The notes below the pieces were generated by a model that was not told the origin of the DNA, ran no database searches, and saw only the letters and a list, made by a program, of their open reading frames with translations. Shown in pieces: positions 17,316 through 25,782 of a stretch of DNA of 64,000 bases (position 1 is its first letter; each line of letters opens with the position of its first letter). The position numbers were made by a program, and so were the translations under genes. The stretch covers positions 1 to 64,000 of the forward strand of contig CANQIF010000002.1 of NCBI GenBank assembly GCA_947623965.1, in the 5' to 3' direction. This stretch comes from an uncultured Alistipes sp. GTDB lineage: Bacteria; Bacteroidota; Bacteroidia; Bacteroidales; Rikenellaceae.

Positions 17316-18254
17316 ATGAATATTCTTATTACAGGACTCCACGGTTTCGTGGGGTCTAATCTTGTCGCGTATTTGTCCCATGGGTATACTATCTATGGAC
17401 TTGATATTGTTGCACCCCCAAAGAAAGGTGTTGCAAAGACATTTTCGTGGGACGACCTTGCGGCAGGACTGGTTCCGAATGTAGATGCCATTATCCACTT
17501 GGCGGGAAAGGCTCATGACACGAAAAACGAGACCGAGGCCGATATTTATTTTAAGGTGAATACAGGCCTTACGAAAAAGATATATGATTATTTCCTAAAT
17601 TCAGATGCAAAGAAATTTATCTTCTTTAGTACGGCAAAGGCTGCTGCAGACAGAGTTGATGGAGTATTGACCGAAGAGGTGACGCCAGCTCCTGTTGGTC
17701 CTTACGGGGAGAGTAAAATCAAAGCAGAAGAGTATATTTTAGGGAATCTTCCTGCAAATAAGCAGGTCTATATTCTTCGCCCTTGTATGATTCACGGACC
17801 GGGTAACAAGGGTAATCTTAATTTGTTGTATGGCGTAGTAAGCAAGGGCATTCCATGGCCATTGGGTGCTTTTGAAAATAAGAGAACGTTTACTTCTGTG
17901 GAGAATATCTGTTTTGCAGTCAATAGGTTGCTTACAGATGATATTAAGTCGGGTATCTATAATATGGGCGATGACGAGGCGCTTTCGACCAATGAATTGA
18001 TCGAGATCATATGCACTGTGCTTGGCAAGAAAGCGCGTATTTGGAGATTGCCGAAAGGTTTGATGACTTTTTGTGCAAAACTCGGTGGATGGCTTCGCCT
18101 GCCTCTTAATCCTGATAGACTCCAGAAATTGACCGAAAATTATGTATCTTCCAACAAGAAGATAAAAAAGGCTTTGGGAGTGACAGAAATGCCGGTTTCT
18201 GCCCGTGACGGTTTGGTCAGAACCATTGATAGTTTCAAGTCCGGATCTAAGTAA
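17316..18254 (+). CDS. NAD-dependent nucleotide-sugar epimerase/dehydratase
   Basis: A 312-residue extended SDR. NAD-binding GLHGFVGSN is at about 7-15, HLAGKAHD follows, and the active-site Tyr-x3-Lys is in GPYGESKIKAEEY near 129-138. Similar proteins next to WbpL-type transferases act as 4-epimerases or 4-reductases on UDP-linked N-acetyl amino sugars such as UDP-QuiNAc or UDP-FucNAc precursors. The substrate cannot be fixed from sequence. It starts 11 bases after the GT4 and ends 5 bases before the PNPT enzyme, so it probably makes the sugar that enzyme transfers. Confidence 0.87.
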   Translation: MNILITGLHGFVGSNLVAYLSHGYTIYGLDIVAPPKKGVAKTFSWDDLAAGLVPNVDAIIHLAGKAHDTKNETEADIYFKVNTGLTKKIYDYFLNSDAKKFIFFSTAKAAADRVDGVLTEEVTPAPVGPYGESKIKAEEYILGNLPANKQVYILRPCMIHGPGNKGNLNLLYGVVSKGIPWPLGAFENKRTFTSVENICFAVNRLLTDDIKSGIYNMGDDEALSTNELIEIICTVLGKKARIWRLPKGLMTFCAKLGGWLRLPLNPDRLQKLTENYVSSNKKIKKALGVTEMPVSARDGLVRTIDSFKSGSK

Positions 18255-18259
18255 TCCCT

Positions 18260-19228
18260 ATGACATACCTAATCGTGTTAGCTCTGCTTGTGATAGCAGA
18301 GCTTGTTTATTTCCGCGTAGCCGACCGATTCAATATCATCGACAAGCCCAATCAACGCAGTTCGCATACCCACATTACGCTTCGTGGCGGCGGCGTTGTA
18401 TTCTTGTTTGGTGCATGGCTCTATGCTGCATTCTACGGGTTGCAATATCCGTGGTTTATGCTTGGGTTGACGGCTCTTGCCGGAGTCAGCTTTCTTGATG
18501 ACCTTCATTCTGTCCCTAATTCCGTCAGGCTCGTGGTGCAATTCGCTGCGATGTTTTTGATGTTCTACGATTGGGGCATTCTTCATCTTTCAGCTTGGTG
18601 GATGATCCTTCTCGGGGCGATACTCTGTGTGGGTATTATCAATGCTTATAATTTCATGGATGGCATCAATGGCATAACGGGCGGGTATTCGCTTGCGGTG
18701 CTCGTGCCGCTATTGTTTATTAACCGAAGCCTTTGTTTTGTAAACGAGAACTTGCTTATAATTACAGCATTAGCCGCGGTGGTATTTTGTTTTTTCAATT
18801 TTAGGAAAAAAGCGAAATGTTTCGCAGGTGATGTCGGCTCAGTTACCATTGCATTTATCATTGTATTTGCTGTCGGAAAGTTAATTCTGTTGACGGGCGA
18901 TTTTACCTATATCATGCTGTTGGCGGTCTATGGAGTCGATTCCGTGTTGACGATAGTTCACCGTATTATGCTTCATGAAAATCTTGGCGAGGCGCACCGC
19001 AAACATGCCTATCAACTGCTGGCGAACGAATTAAAAATACCCCATACCATTGTGTCGATGATGTATATGCTCATGCAATGCGTTATCTCGTTCGGACTGG
19101 TCTATTTGCCCGTCAATCATTGGTCCTACGCTGGTATCGTGTTGGTTACATTATGCCTTGTTTATGTATTGTTCAAGAAGAAGTATTATTATCTCCACGA
19201 GGAGTATTTAATGTGTGTTAAGAAATGA
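18260..19228 (+). CDS. Undecaprenyl-phosphate sugar-1-phosphate transferase (WecA/WbpL-like)
   Basis: A 322-residue polytopic PNPT-family membrane enzyme with about 10 helices. Family motifs are all present: SSHTHITLRGGG, the metal-binding FLDDLHS, NAYNFMDGINGI, FAGDVGS, and the cytoplasmic loop EAHRKHAYQ. It starts repeat-unit assembly by moving an N-acetylhexosamine-1-phosphate to undecaprenyl phosphate. No other initiating transferase is in the locus. The stop overlaps the WbuC start by 4 bases. Confidence 0.92.
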   Translation: MTYLIVLALLVIAELVYFRVADRFNIIDKPNQRSSHTHITLRGGGVVFLFGAWLYAAFYGLQYPWFMLGLTALAGVSFLDDLHSVPNSVRLVVQFAAMFLMFYDWGILHLSAWWMILLGAILCVGIINAYNFMDGINGITGGYSLAVLVPLLFINRSLCFVNENLLIITALAAVVFCFFNFRKKAKCFAGDVGSVTIAFIIVFAVGKLILLTGDFTYIMLLAVYGVDSVLTIVHRIMLHENLGEAHRKHAYQLLANELKIPHTIVSMMYMLMQCVISFGLVYLPVNHWSYAGIVLVTLCLVYVLFKKKYYYLHEEYLMCVKK

Positions 19229-19620
19229 GAATAGATCAAAATCTGTTAGACACGCTTACTGAGCAGGCTAAAGCTTCACCGAAACTCCGTGCCAATTACG
19301 ATTTGCGGAATTCAGCAGAGGATAAATCACAACGTATGTTGAATGCGATTGAACCGGGTTCGCCGGTACCGATTCATCGCCATCAGAAAACTTCAGAAAC
19401 CGTGGTCGTGTTGCGAGGCTATTTGCGCGAGTTGTTTTATGATGATTTGGAACGCCGTGTAGATGAGGTGGTCGATTTGAAAGCCGGCAGTTCGGTAGTA
19501 GCTTTGAATATACCTGCCGGACAGTGGCATAGTGTCGAGGCGATAGAGTCCGGGACAGTTATTCTTGAAATGAAAGACGGGGTATACGAGCCCCTGCAGG
19601 AGTGCGATATTTTAAGGTAA
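19225..19620 (+). CDS. WbuC-family cupin metalloprotein
   Basis: A 131-residue single-domain cupin. The first metal motif reads PIHRHQKTSETVVVLRG and the second PAGQWHSVE, giving the expected His and Glu ligands. WbuC proteins recur beside WecA/WbpL-type transferases in O-antigen and capsule loci, but their reaction is not established. The ATG lies inside the stop of the transferase gene, indicating coupled translation, and a small ORF follows after 7 bases. Confidence 0.88.
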   Translation: MRIDQNLLDTLTEQAKASPKLRANYDLRNSAEDKSQRMLNAIEPGSPVPIHRHQKTSETVVVLRGYLRELFYDDLERRVDEVVDLKAGSSVVALNIPAGQWHSVEAIESGTVILEMKDGVYEPLQECDILR

Positions 19621-19627
19621 ACGAAGT

Positions 19628-19813
19628 ATGGATAAACAGGAATTAAAACAAAAAATAGAGGAGTTCAAGGAGCACGAAGCCCGTTCTTGTTCGATGGAGG
19701 TGATTACACCTTTGTATGTATATCGTATGTGGGGAGGAAGAGTTCCATTGGAAGAGATTGAAGCGGTTATGAAGCCTGACCGTTCTATTAAAAAAGATGA
19801 TATACAAGTGTAA
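19628..19813 (+). CDS. Small hypothetical protein (61 aa)
   Basis: An unrecognised 61-residue product, mostly charged at the start (DKQELKQKIEEFKEHEARSC) followed by MEVITPLYVYRMWGG and an acidic/basic tail. It begins 7 bases after the cupin gene, so it may be its last co-transcribed partner. No membrane segment or signal peptide is apparent. It could be a genuine small gene or the preserved start of a longer lost one. Confidence 0.55.
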   Translation: MDKQELKQKIEEFKEHEARSCSMEVITPLYVYRMWGGRVPLEEIEAVMKPDRSIKKDDIQV

Positions 19814-19847
19814 GGCCGAAAGAGTAAGAAACAATAGCAAAACTTGA

Positions 19848-20025
19848 GGCTAGAGCGAATACGACAGGAAGCATCCACAACCTGATTCTTTGACGCCGTT
19901 GCTGCAGGGGCCCCGGTATGATGAGGCCGGTCGTGAGGTGTTTTGCGCAGCCGGTAATCCGTATCTGAATCGGATAACACAATCCTTTATGGCTGAGGTG
20001 AGAAATCAGCCTTTCTACGAATAGT
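19848..20025 (+). pseudogene. Unidentified C-terminal gene fragment
   Basis: Between the small ORF and the helicase one frame is open for about 58 codons and ends at TAG 20023-20025. It reads GPRYDEAGREVFCAAGNPYL followed by NRITQSFMAEVRNQPFYE, which looks like real protein. The only plausible start is a TTG near 19890. I do not recognise the family. It may be the tail of a gene replaced when the locus was exchanged. Confidence 0.3.
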
Positions 20026-20060
20026 ATCGCATCAGAACGATGCTTGAGGATAAATAATCG

Positions 20061-22772
20061 ATGGTAAATCATACTTGGATTGAGTTACCTCTGACCGAGC
20101 AGGGCAAGAGGCAGCCGATTGATCATTTGGTGCGAGAGCTCCATGAAGCTGGTTTTATGGCTCGTCGTGTTCGTGATTTCTGCACGAGCGCGAGCGAGAC
20201 GGAGTTCTATTTGGAGCCCCCCACGACGGATAGCTTTGTAAATAATACGATAGCATGCCGCATCGATAGTTTATTCACGTACAACGAATTGCTACAATTT
20301 GTAAAAAAGCATTCGGATTTCTTCCATCAATTACCCGATGATATAAAATTGAAGCTGAAGAGAGATAATCCCTATCTGCAATATCTGCTTGCCGGTTTAT
20401 ATAACTCCAATGTAAAAGCCATCCATGCCGCACGCTCTGTTAAGAATAAAAATGAAAGTAAACAAGAACTTGATGCCGTTTGGAAGGACATCGATATAGA
20501 TAGCACCCTGCGCCCATACCAGGTAAAAGCGAAAGAAGATATACTGAATGCGTGGAGCCAGTCTCGGCATGTGATGATGCAGATGCCGACAGGAACAGGT
20601 AAAACACGGTTGTTTGTATCCATAATCGCAGATATCCGCAGGCATACACCCGATGCCAAGGTGTTGATTGTCACTCATCGCAAGGAGCTCGTCGAGCAAA
20701 TCAGCCATTCGCTCGCTTGGCATTATCACCTTCCTCACGGTATATTGAGCGGCAGCAGCTCAAAGAATGAGCAAGCGGATATTCTTGTCAGCAGCATCCA
20801 AACTTTGGCAAGGCGAATATATAAATGGAGTGATCTTAGCGATTTTGAAGCTTGGCTGGATAAATTATTACTTGATAAAAAAAAGCAGAAACCGATTGTG
20901 GAGAAAGATCGTCTTAGGTTAGTGTCTGCGATTAACGACTTGAAGAAATCGTATCGATTATCCAGTTTGGAGATTGCCATAGACAAAATCATGGACTGTC
21001 GAGATGTAGCCTCGCAATATGAATTACTCAAGAATATTAAGGCGGAGATTCATACATTGACAGAACATCGTGTACAGTCTACCGGTGCAGGACATGCCAA
21101 GGCGGATTATATCATTGTCGATGAGGCTCATCATGTGTTGGCTCCTTCGTATCGGCAACTATGGCAGGTGTATCCCGAAGCGAGAATACTCGGAGTAACG
21201 GCTACTCCCTATCGATTGCGGAGATCCTCTTTCACGGAGCTTTTCGATACGCTGGTGGAGTCTTTGCCCATTTGTGATTTTATCAATGAGGGCTATTTGG
21301 CGAAATATCGCTATTATACGGTCTCGAACAGGGTGGCGATGATTCAATATATCAATCGGTTGAGCAAGTTCAATATGGATGGTGACTATTTGCTCAAAGA
21401 TTTGGACGAGTGTTGCAACAAAGACGAGGTGATATCGTTTTTGGTCGATTGTTACGAGACCTATGCTGCCGAAAAAAAAGGAATTGTTTATGCCGTGAAT
21501 CAGTCGCACGGAGAACGCATAGCAGAGCAATTTCGCAAGCGAGGCGTAACGGCACTTTCCATAGACTGTAAAACCCCAGCCAAAGAACGAGCCCAAGCTT
21601 TGGCGGACTTCCGTGAAGATAAATTGAGGGTCTTGGTAAATGTGGAGCTGTTTACCGAAGGGTTTGATTGTCCGAGTATCGAGTTCGTGCTGTTAGCCCG
21701 CCCGACACGTTCTCTTGGACTTTATTTACAACAAGTCGGCAGAGCCTTGCGTCCATCTCCGACGGATGAGTCGGTCATTATCCTCGATGCAGCAGGATTG
21801 TACGGCCGGTTCGGTCTGCCCGACAGGAAAAGAGATTGGGCGGTGCACTTCAAGGGAGAGAAAAGCAAAAAAGAGAACTATAATAGACCACTGGGATATG
21901 CTGGCGGCACACCAAGTTACCAACTGATGATAGATGTTTCTCACAAACAGGTTATCGAATCGAATAATATCGAGAAAACACCTCACGAGTGGTCTATCTA
22001 CCACATCGTAAAAAAACAGAATTTGTTGAACAAGGATGGAAATACGATTCTGAAGAGACATTTGTTGGTGGATTTGAAACAGGCGGATGATGGAAACTAT
22101 TCCGCATGGTTGGGAACAAGAAAGAGTGATTGCAAAGAGAAAAGTTTTATTCGCTTTACGCCAGACCTTGCTCTTATCCCTGATCATGCATTTGATTTGA
22201 ACGGTTGTCGCTTCTACGCATTCCTGCCGCACGAAATGGCAGATTCATCCGCCGTGAACTTTTTTGATACATTGGATAAGCGAGAATACACGCTGTCCTT
22301 GGATTTGGAGAGCCTGCGATATACGAATGTCTACTCGTGGAATACGGATTGGGTCGTAATGAAACGGAACAGCCTGATTTTTCATTATACTAACCGTGAC
22401 TTCTATCCGGGAGTAAAAGAGTGCAAAGTCTCTTTCATCAATGATGAGCCATTCTTTTTTACACAGGACTTTATCGTGGGGAAATACAGCAATAAGCACT
22501 TTTACCATCGTCTGCCTCACGGTTTATACCTGTACTATCGCCGAGAGGGGAAAAAAGATGTTCTTTATAATGCACAACTTGAACCCATTTGGCGAGGTAA
22601 GAAAATAGAAGTACTGAACGACGGGATGATCCTTTATGCCTTGGACGGCCAATCTCGAAAAGTCTTGTATATGGATATAATCTTCGGTCATATAGAATTG
22701 GCTGGTAAGGAAATCGGAAATCAAGTCTCAAATCCCGTACAATCGATTAATCAAAACTCTATTGGCGCGTAA
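20061..22772 (+). CDS. DEAD/DEAH-box helicase (SF2), locus-boundary gene
   Basis: A 903-residue superfamily 2 helicase. After a 150-residue N-terminal region comes LRPYQVKAKEDIL, Walker A PTGTGKT near 174-180, THRKELVEQ, DEAH near 354-357, GVTATPYR, and a second RecA domain with VNVELFTEGFDCP and QQVGRALRPS (motif VI). The last 300 residues are unrecognised and beta-rich, including a WRGKKIEVL segment. It is not a sugar enzyme and sits at the end of the AT-rich locus before the GC-rich core, so it may be an exchanged or defence-type gene. A terminator follows. Confidence 0.87.
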   Translation: MVNHTWIELPLTEQGKRQPIDHLVRELHEAGFMARRVRDFCTSASETEFYLEPPTTDSFVNNTIACRIDSLFTYNELLQFVKKHSDFFHQLPDDIKLKLKRDNPYLQYLLAGLYNSNVKAIHAARSVKNKNESKQELDAVWKDIDIDSTLRPYQVKAKEDILNAWSQSRHVMMQMPTGTGKTRLFVSIIADIRRHTPDAKVLIVTHRKELVEQISHSLAWHYHLPHGILSGSSSKNEQADILVSSIQTLARRIYKWSDLSDFEAWLDKLLLDKKKQKPIVEKDRLRLVSAINDLKKSYRLSSLEIAIDKIMDCRDVASQYELLKNIKAEIHTLTEHRVQSTGAGHAKADYIIVDEAHHVLAPSYRQLWQVYPEARILGVTATPYRLRRSSFTELFDTLVESLPICDFINEGYLAKYRYYTVSNRVAMIQYINRLSKFNMDGDYLLKDLDECCNKDEVISFLVDCYETYAAEKKGIVYAVNQSHGERIAEQFRKRGVTALSIDCKTPAKERAQALADFREDKLRVLVNVELFTEGFDCPSIEFVLLARPTRSLGLYLQQVGRALRPSPTDESVIILDAAGLYGRFGLPDRKRDWAVHFKGEKSKKENYNRPLGYAGGTPSYQLMIDVSHKQVIESNNIEKTPHEWSIYHIVKKQNLLNKDGNTILKRHLLVDLKQADDGNYSAWLGTRKSDCKEKSFIRFTPDLALIPDHAFDLNGCRFYAFLPHEMADSSAVNFFDTLDKREYTLSLDLESLRYTNVYSWNTDWVVMKRNSLIFHYTNRDFYPGVKECKVSFINDEPFFFTQDFIVGKYSNKHFYHRLPHGLYLYYRREGKKDVLYNAQLEPIWRGKKIEVLNDGMILYALDGQSRKVLYMDIIFGHIELAGKEIGNQVSNPVQSINQNSIGA

Positions 22773-22925
22773 AGCAGTTTGCCAGATAGAAATAAGTTTG
22801 CCTATTGGACAGCAAAAACTGATAGTTATGGCGTTTATTACCAGTGGCCTGTATTCAAATCGAAGTACGCAAAAAAAATATACCAATCAAGGATTCCGAT
22901 ATGTATCGTAATTCATTTGCAAGGT

Positions 22926-22955
22926 AGCCAGTTGCCAGTCGGTGACTGGCTTTTT
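22926..22955 (+). terminator. Rho-independent terminator after the helicase gene
   Basis: AGCCAGT (22926-22932) pairs with ACTGGCT (22945-22951), followed by a T run to 22955. It marks the right end of the AT-rich polysaccharide region; base composition becomes GC-rich within the next 100 bases. Confidence 0.75.
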
Positions 22956-22959
22956 GTTT

Positions 22960-23230
22960 TGTCTTCCTTGTCGAGGATCCGCGGATTGGGCTGTAGCGTT
23001 TTCCCATTTTATGTTCGGCGGTCTTTTGCATTCCCCAAGAAGTGCTGCGACACCGATGTCGACACCCGAGTTCCGAGAGGCATCTTGTCAACCCGGAGTG
23101 CGGGCCGGCCGGCGCTGCTGCAGTCCGGCCGGCCCGGAGACAAATCGGCGCTGCCGCTTGAAAGGCACGCTTTCGACCCGAAAAACGCGCTGCCGACACG
23201 AAAAGCGGCGAAAAAGCCTACCTTTGCACC
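22960..23230. other. Composition junction and upstream region of the AraC gene
   Basis: The sequence shifts from AT-rich to GC-rich. It contains a GC-rich inverted pair CGGCCGG/CCGGCCGG around 23104-23139. No gene is supported; open frames here are products of GC bias. Confidence 0.5.
23219..23226 (+). promoter_or_regulatory. -7 element directly before the AraC start codon
   Basis: TACCTTTG fits TAnnTTTG and ends 4 bases before the ATG at 23231. With this spacing transcription would begin at or next to the start codon, implying a leaderless or nearly leaderless mRNA. Confidence 0.5.
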
Positions 23231-24151
23231 ATGTTTCAGGAGGAGTTCGCCTTTTTCAGCCCTTGCGCGGCGCTGCAGCCCTACGTGCGGTATTACTGGC
23301 TCTATGCGAGCCGGCGGCCGGCGGAGGCGCTGACCTTTCCGACCGGGGCTCCGCAACTTCTCTTCCATCGGCGGACCCCGTTTTACATTCCCGAGCTGAA
23401 CGCCTTGCAGGCGCCGCTGACCGTCAGCGGCCAGGTGAACTTTCCCGCCCATCTCCGCACGGCGGGCGATGCAGAGGCAGTCGCGGTCGTCTTCCGGCCC
23501 AATGCGGCGGGCGCTTTTCTGCATATTCCTCTCTCGCTGCTCTACAACCGTGAAATCGCGGGCGACGACCTCGGAAACCGCTCGTTGAACGAGCTGGCGG
23601 ACCGCATCTTCGCCTGCGATGAGCCGACGCAGTGCATCCGCCTCGTCGAACGGTGGCTGCTGGCACAGTTGGCGGCCGACACCCGGCATCGTCCGGAGGA
23701 GTTCGACCGGATCGGTGCGGCGGTCGGCACACTCCTCGCGGAGCCCCGCACGCCGGTCACCGAACTGGCCGCCGGCGCCTGCCTGTGCAAAAAGCAGTTC
23801 GAACGCCGCTTCCGGGCCTCGGTGGGGATGAATCCACGGGAGTATGCCGGGATCGTCCGCTTCCAGCGGGCGCTGCGCTGCATGGAGCTCCTCCGGCAGC
23901 GGCCGGCATCCGGCAGGGCGGTGAACTGGGCGCAGATCGCCTGCGTATGCGGCTATGCCGACCAGTCCCACTTGATCCGGGCGTGCCGGCGCTTCGGCGG
24001 CCTCACGCCGGCGGCGCTGCTGCAGCTCGGCGGTCTCCGTTCCGATCTTTTCTCCGATCCTCGTGCCGACCTCTTTGCCGCCTCTCGTCCCGACTGTTTC
24101 CTCGTCTCCCGCTCCGACCGCCTCACCGATCTTTTCTCCGCTTCGCTGTAA
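23231..24151 (+). CDS. AraC-family transcriptional regulator
   Basis: A 306-residue regulator. The N-terminal domain (LQPYVRYYWLY, then FPTGAPQLLFH) matches the small-ligand-type domain found in many Bacteroidales AraC proteins. The C-terminal double helix-turn-helix spans about residues 165-265, with CLCKKQFERRF and VCGYADQSHLIRACRRFGGL. The C-terminus is an unusual imperfect repetition of SDLFS/ADLFA/DCFLV/DRLTD. It lies 72 bases upstream of the CAT-like gene and may control it. Confidence 0.85.
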   Translation: MFQEEFAFFSPCAALQPYVRYYWLYASRRPAEALTFPTGAPQLLFHRRTPFYIPELNALQAPLTVSGQVNFPAHLRTAGDAEAVAVVFRPNAAGAFLHIPLSLLYNREIAGDDLGNRSLNELADRIFACDEPTQCIRLVERWLLAQLAADTRHRPEEFDRIGAAVGTLLAEPRTPVTELAAGACLCKKQFERRFRASVGMNPREYAGIVRFQRALRCMELLRQRPASGRAVNWAQIACVCGYADQSHLIRACRRFGGLTPAALLQLGGLRSDLFSDPRADLFAASRPDCFLVSRSDRLTDLFSASL

Positions 24152-24223
24152 ATGTCCCGTTCGTTCTATGGGGAAGCGTTTCGGCGTTCTACTTTTGCGG
24201 CGTAAACCAAAAAATGCGAAAAA

Positions 24224-24847
24224 ATGATGCAGGAAGTACCCCCCGAGGAGACGGCGCGCGCCCAGGCCTTCGCGTTGTGGATGGAGGCCCCCATGCCGAT
24301 GGTTACGTTTTTCCGGACGCTCGACGTTACACGTCTGCGGCGGTTCGCCCGCCGGCGCGGTCTGAAGTTCAACATGTTGATGTGCTGGTGCATCGGCAGG
24401 GCCGCCGGCCGGATCGAGGAGTTCCGCCTCCTCCCCGTGGGGCGGAAGCTCATGCGCTTCGACAGCTTGGCGGTCGGGACGATCGTCGCCGACCGCCAGG
24501 GCGGGGTGCACGGTTGCGATATTCCCTTCGTCGATGATTTGGCCGCCTTCGACGAGCGCTACCGCCGTCTGACGGCCGAGGTGCGCGAGCGCTGCGCGGA
24601 TCGTGAGGCCCCAGGCTGCATGGTGATCGGCACCAGCGCGCTGGCGCAGTACCGGATCGACGGGGCGGTGGGCATGTACAGCGGCGTGTACAACAATCCG
24701 TTCTTGATCTGGGGCCGCTGGCGTCGCCGGCTGCTGCGAACGACGCTCTCCGTTTCGTTCCAGTTCCACCACACGCAGATGGACGGCGCGCACGCCGCCC
24801 GCTTTTTAGAGGCCCTGCAGCAGGCGATCGACCGGATGGGGCGCTGA
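24224..24847 (+). CDS. Chloramphenicol acetyltransferase-like protein
   Basis: A 207-residue CAT-fold protein. The C-terminal catalytic segment SFQFHHTQMDGAHAARFLE holds the HHxxxDG active-site histidine, and the N-terminal part reads FFRTLDVTRLRRFARRRGLK. CAT-like proteins transfer acetyl groups from acetyl-CoA, but many chromosomal homologues in Bacteroidales have no shown antibiotic activity. Context gives only the AraC regulator upstream. Acetyltransferase of unknown acceptor is the safe call; resistance is possible but unsupported. Confidence 0.82.
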   Translation: MMQEVPPEETARAQAFALWMEAPMPMVTFFRTLDVTRLRRFARRRGLKFNMLMCWCIGRAAGRIEEFRLLPVGRKLMRFDSLAVGTIVADRQGGVHGCDIPFVDDLAAFDERYRRLTAEVRERCADREAPGCMVIGTSALAQYRIDGAVGMYSGVYNNPFLIWGRWRRRLLRTTLSVSFQFHHTQMDGAHAARFLEALQQAIDRMGR

Positions 24848-24877
24848 TAGGGCGTGGAAAGCGGCGCCCCACAGCTG

Positions 24878-25777
24878 CTACCTTGATCCGAGCCAGAGGA
24901 AGACCATGCCGATAAGGATAAAGGCCAGATCGACTGCCTTGGCCCGGAGGTTGCGCTCGCGGAAGAGCACGGCGCCGCAGAGGAACGAGACGATCACCGA
25001 GCCGCGGCGGATCATCGAGACGACCGAGATCATGGCATCGGGGTCGCTCAGGGCGTAGAAATAGACGAAGTCGGCCGCCGAGAGGAAGATCGAGATGAGG
25101 GGAATGGCCCAGCTCCAGCGAAAGGGCGACCCCGTCCGCCGTCGTGGCCACCACAGCGCGGCGGTCAGCACGGCCATCGTGCAAAGTTGGTAGAGGTTGT
25201 ACCAGCTTTGCACGAAGACGGGCTGCAGCTGCGTCATGATGAACTTGTCGTAGAGCCCGCTCACGGCTCCCACGATCGCCGAGAGAACGACGCAGACGAT
25301 CCAGATGTTGTGCGTGAAGTCCACCCCTTCGCGCCGACTCGCGCGGCTCAGCAGGAAGAGCGAGACGAGCGCCAGCAGCACGCCGGTCCACTGGTAGCCG
25401 TTGAGCCGCTCGCCGAAGAGGAGCATCGCCCCGACGAGCACCATCACGGGGCGCGTGGCGTTGATCGGGCCGACGATGGTGATCGGCAGGTGTTTGATGC
25501 CGAAGTAGCCGAAGATCCAAGACGTGAGGACGATGAGGGCCTTGAGAGCCACTAACCCGTGGTCGCGGAGCGTTCCCGGGGCGATTTCGAAGAGGGTGCC
25601 GTCGAACCAGCCGAACGCCCCCGCGGAGGCGAGGATCATCGGCAGGAACAGCAGCGTCGAGAATAGGGTGTTGAGCAGCAGCACCGGCAGCACGGCGTTG
25701 TCGGTGAGCGACTGTTTCTTGGCGGCGTCGTAAAGCCCAAGCAGGGCCGCCGATGCGAAGGCGAGCGTCAACCACAT
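24878..25777 (-). CDS. EamA/DMT-family transporter
   Basis: 299 residues with about 10 transmembrane helices in two EamA repeats. Recognisable parts are GPINATRPVMVLVGAMLLFGE and, in the second half, SVVSMIRRGSVIVSF before FRERNLRAKA. DMT proteins usually export metabolites or amino acids. The start codon is 6 bases after the lysA stop, so the pair is probably one operon, making lysine or a diaminopimelate-related compound a candidate substrate by context only. Confidence 0.85.
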   Translation of the reverse strand: MWLTLAFASAALLGLYDAAKKQSLTDNAVLPVLLLNTLFSTLLFLPMILASAGAFGWFDGTLFEIAPGTLRDHGLVALKALIVLTSWIFGYFGIKHLPITIVGPINATRPVMVLVGAMLLFGERLNGYQWTGVLLALVSLFLLSRASRREGVDFTHNIWIVCVVLSAIVGAVSGLYDKFIMTQLQPVFVQSWYNLYQLCTMAVLTAALWWPRRRTGSPFRWSWAIPLISIFLSAADFVYFYALSDPDAMISVVSMIRRGSVIVSFLCGAVLFRERNLRAKAVDLAFILIGMVFLWLGSR

Positions 25778-25782
25778 GGCAT

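Noticed and set aside
22773..23333. Open frame bridging the helicase terminator and the AraC gene
   Set aside because: It runs through a rho-independent terminator and into the AraC gene in another frame, with a marked composition change midway.
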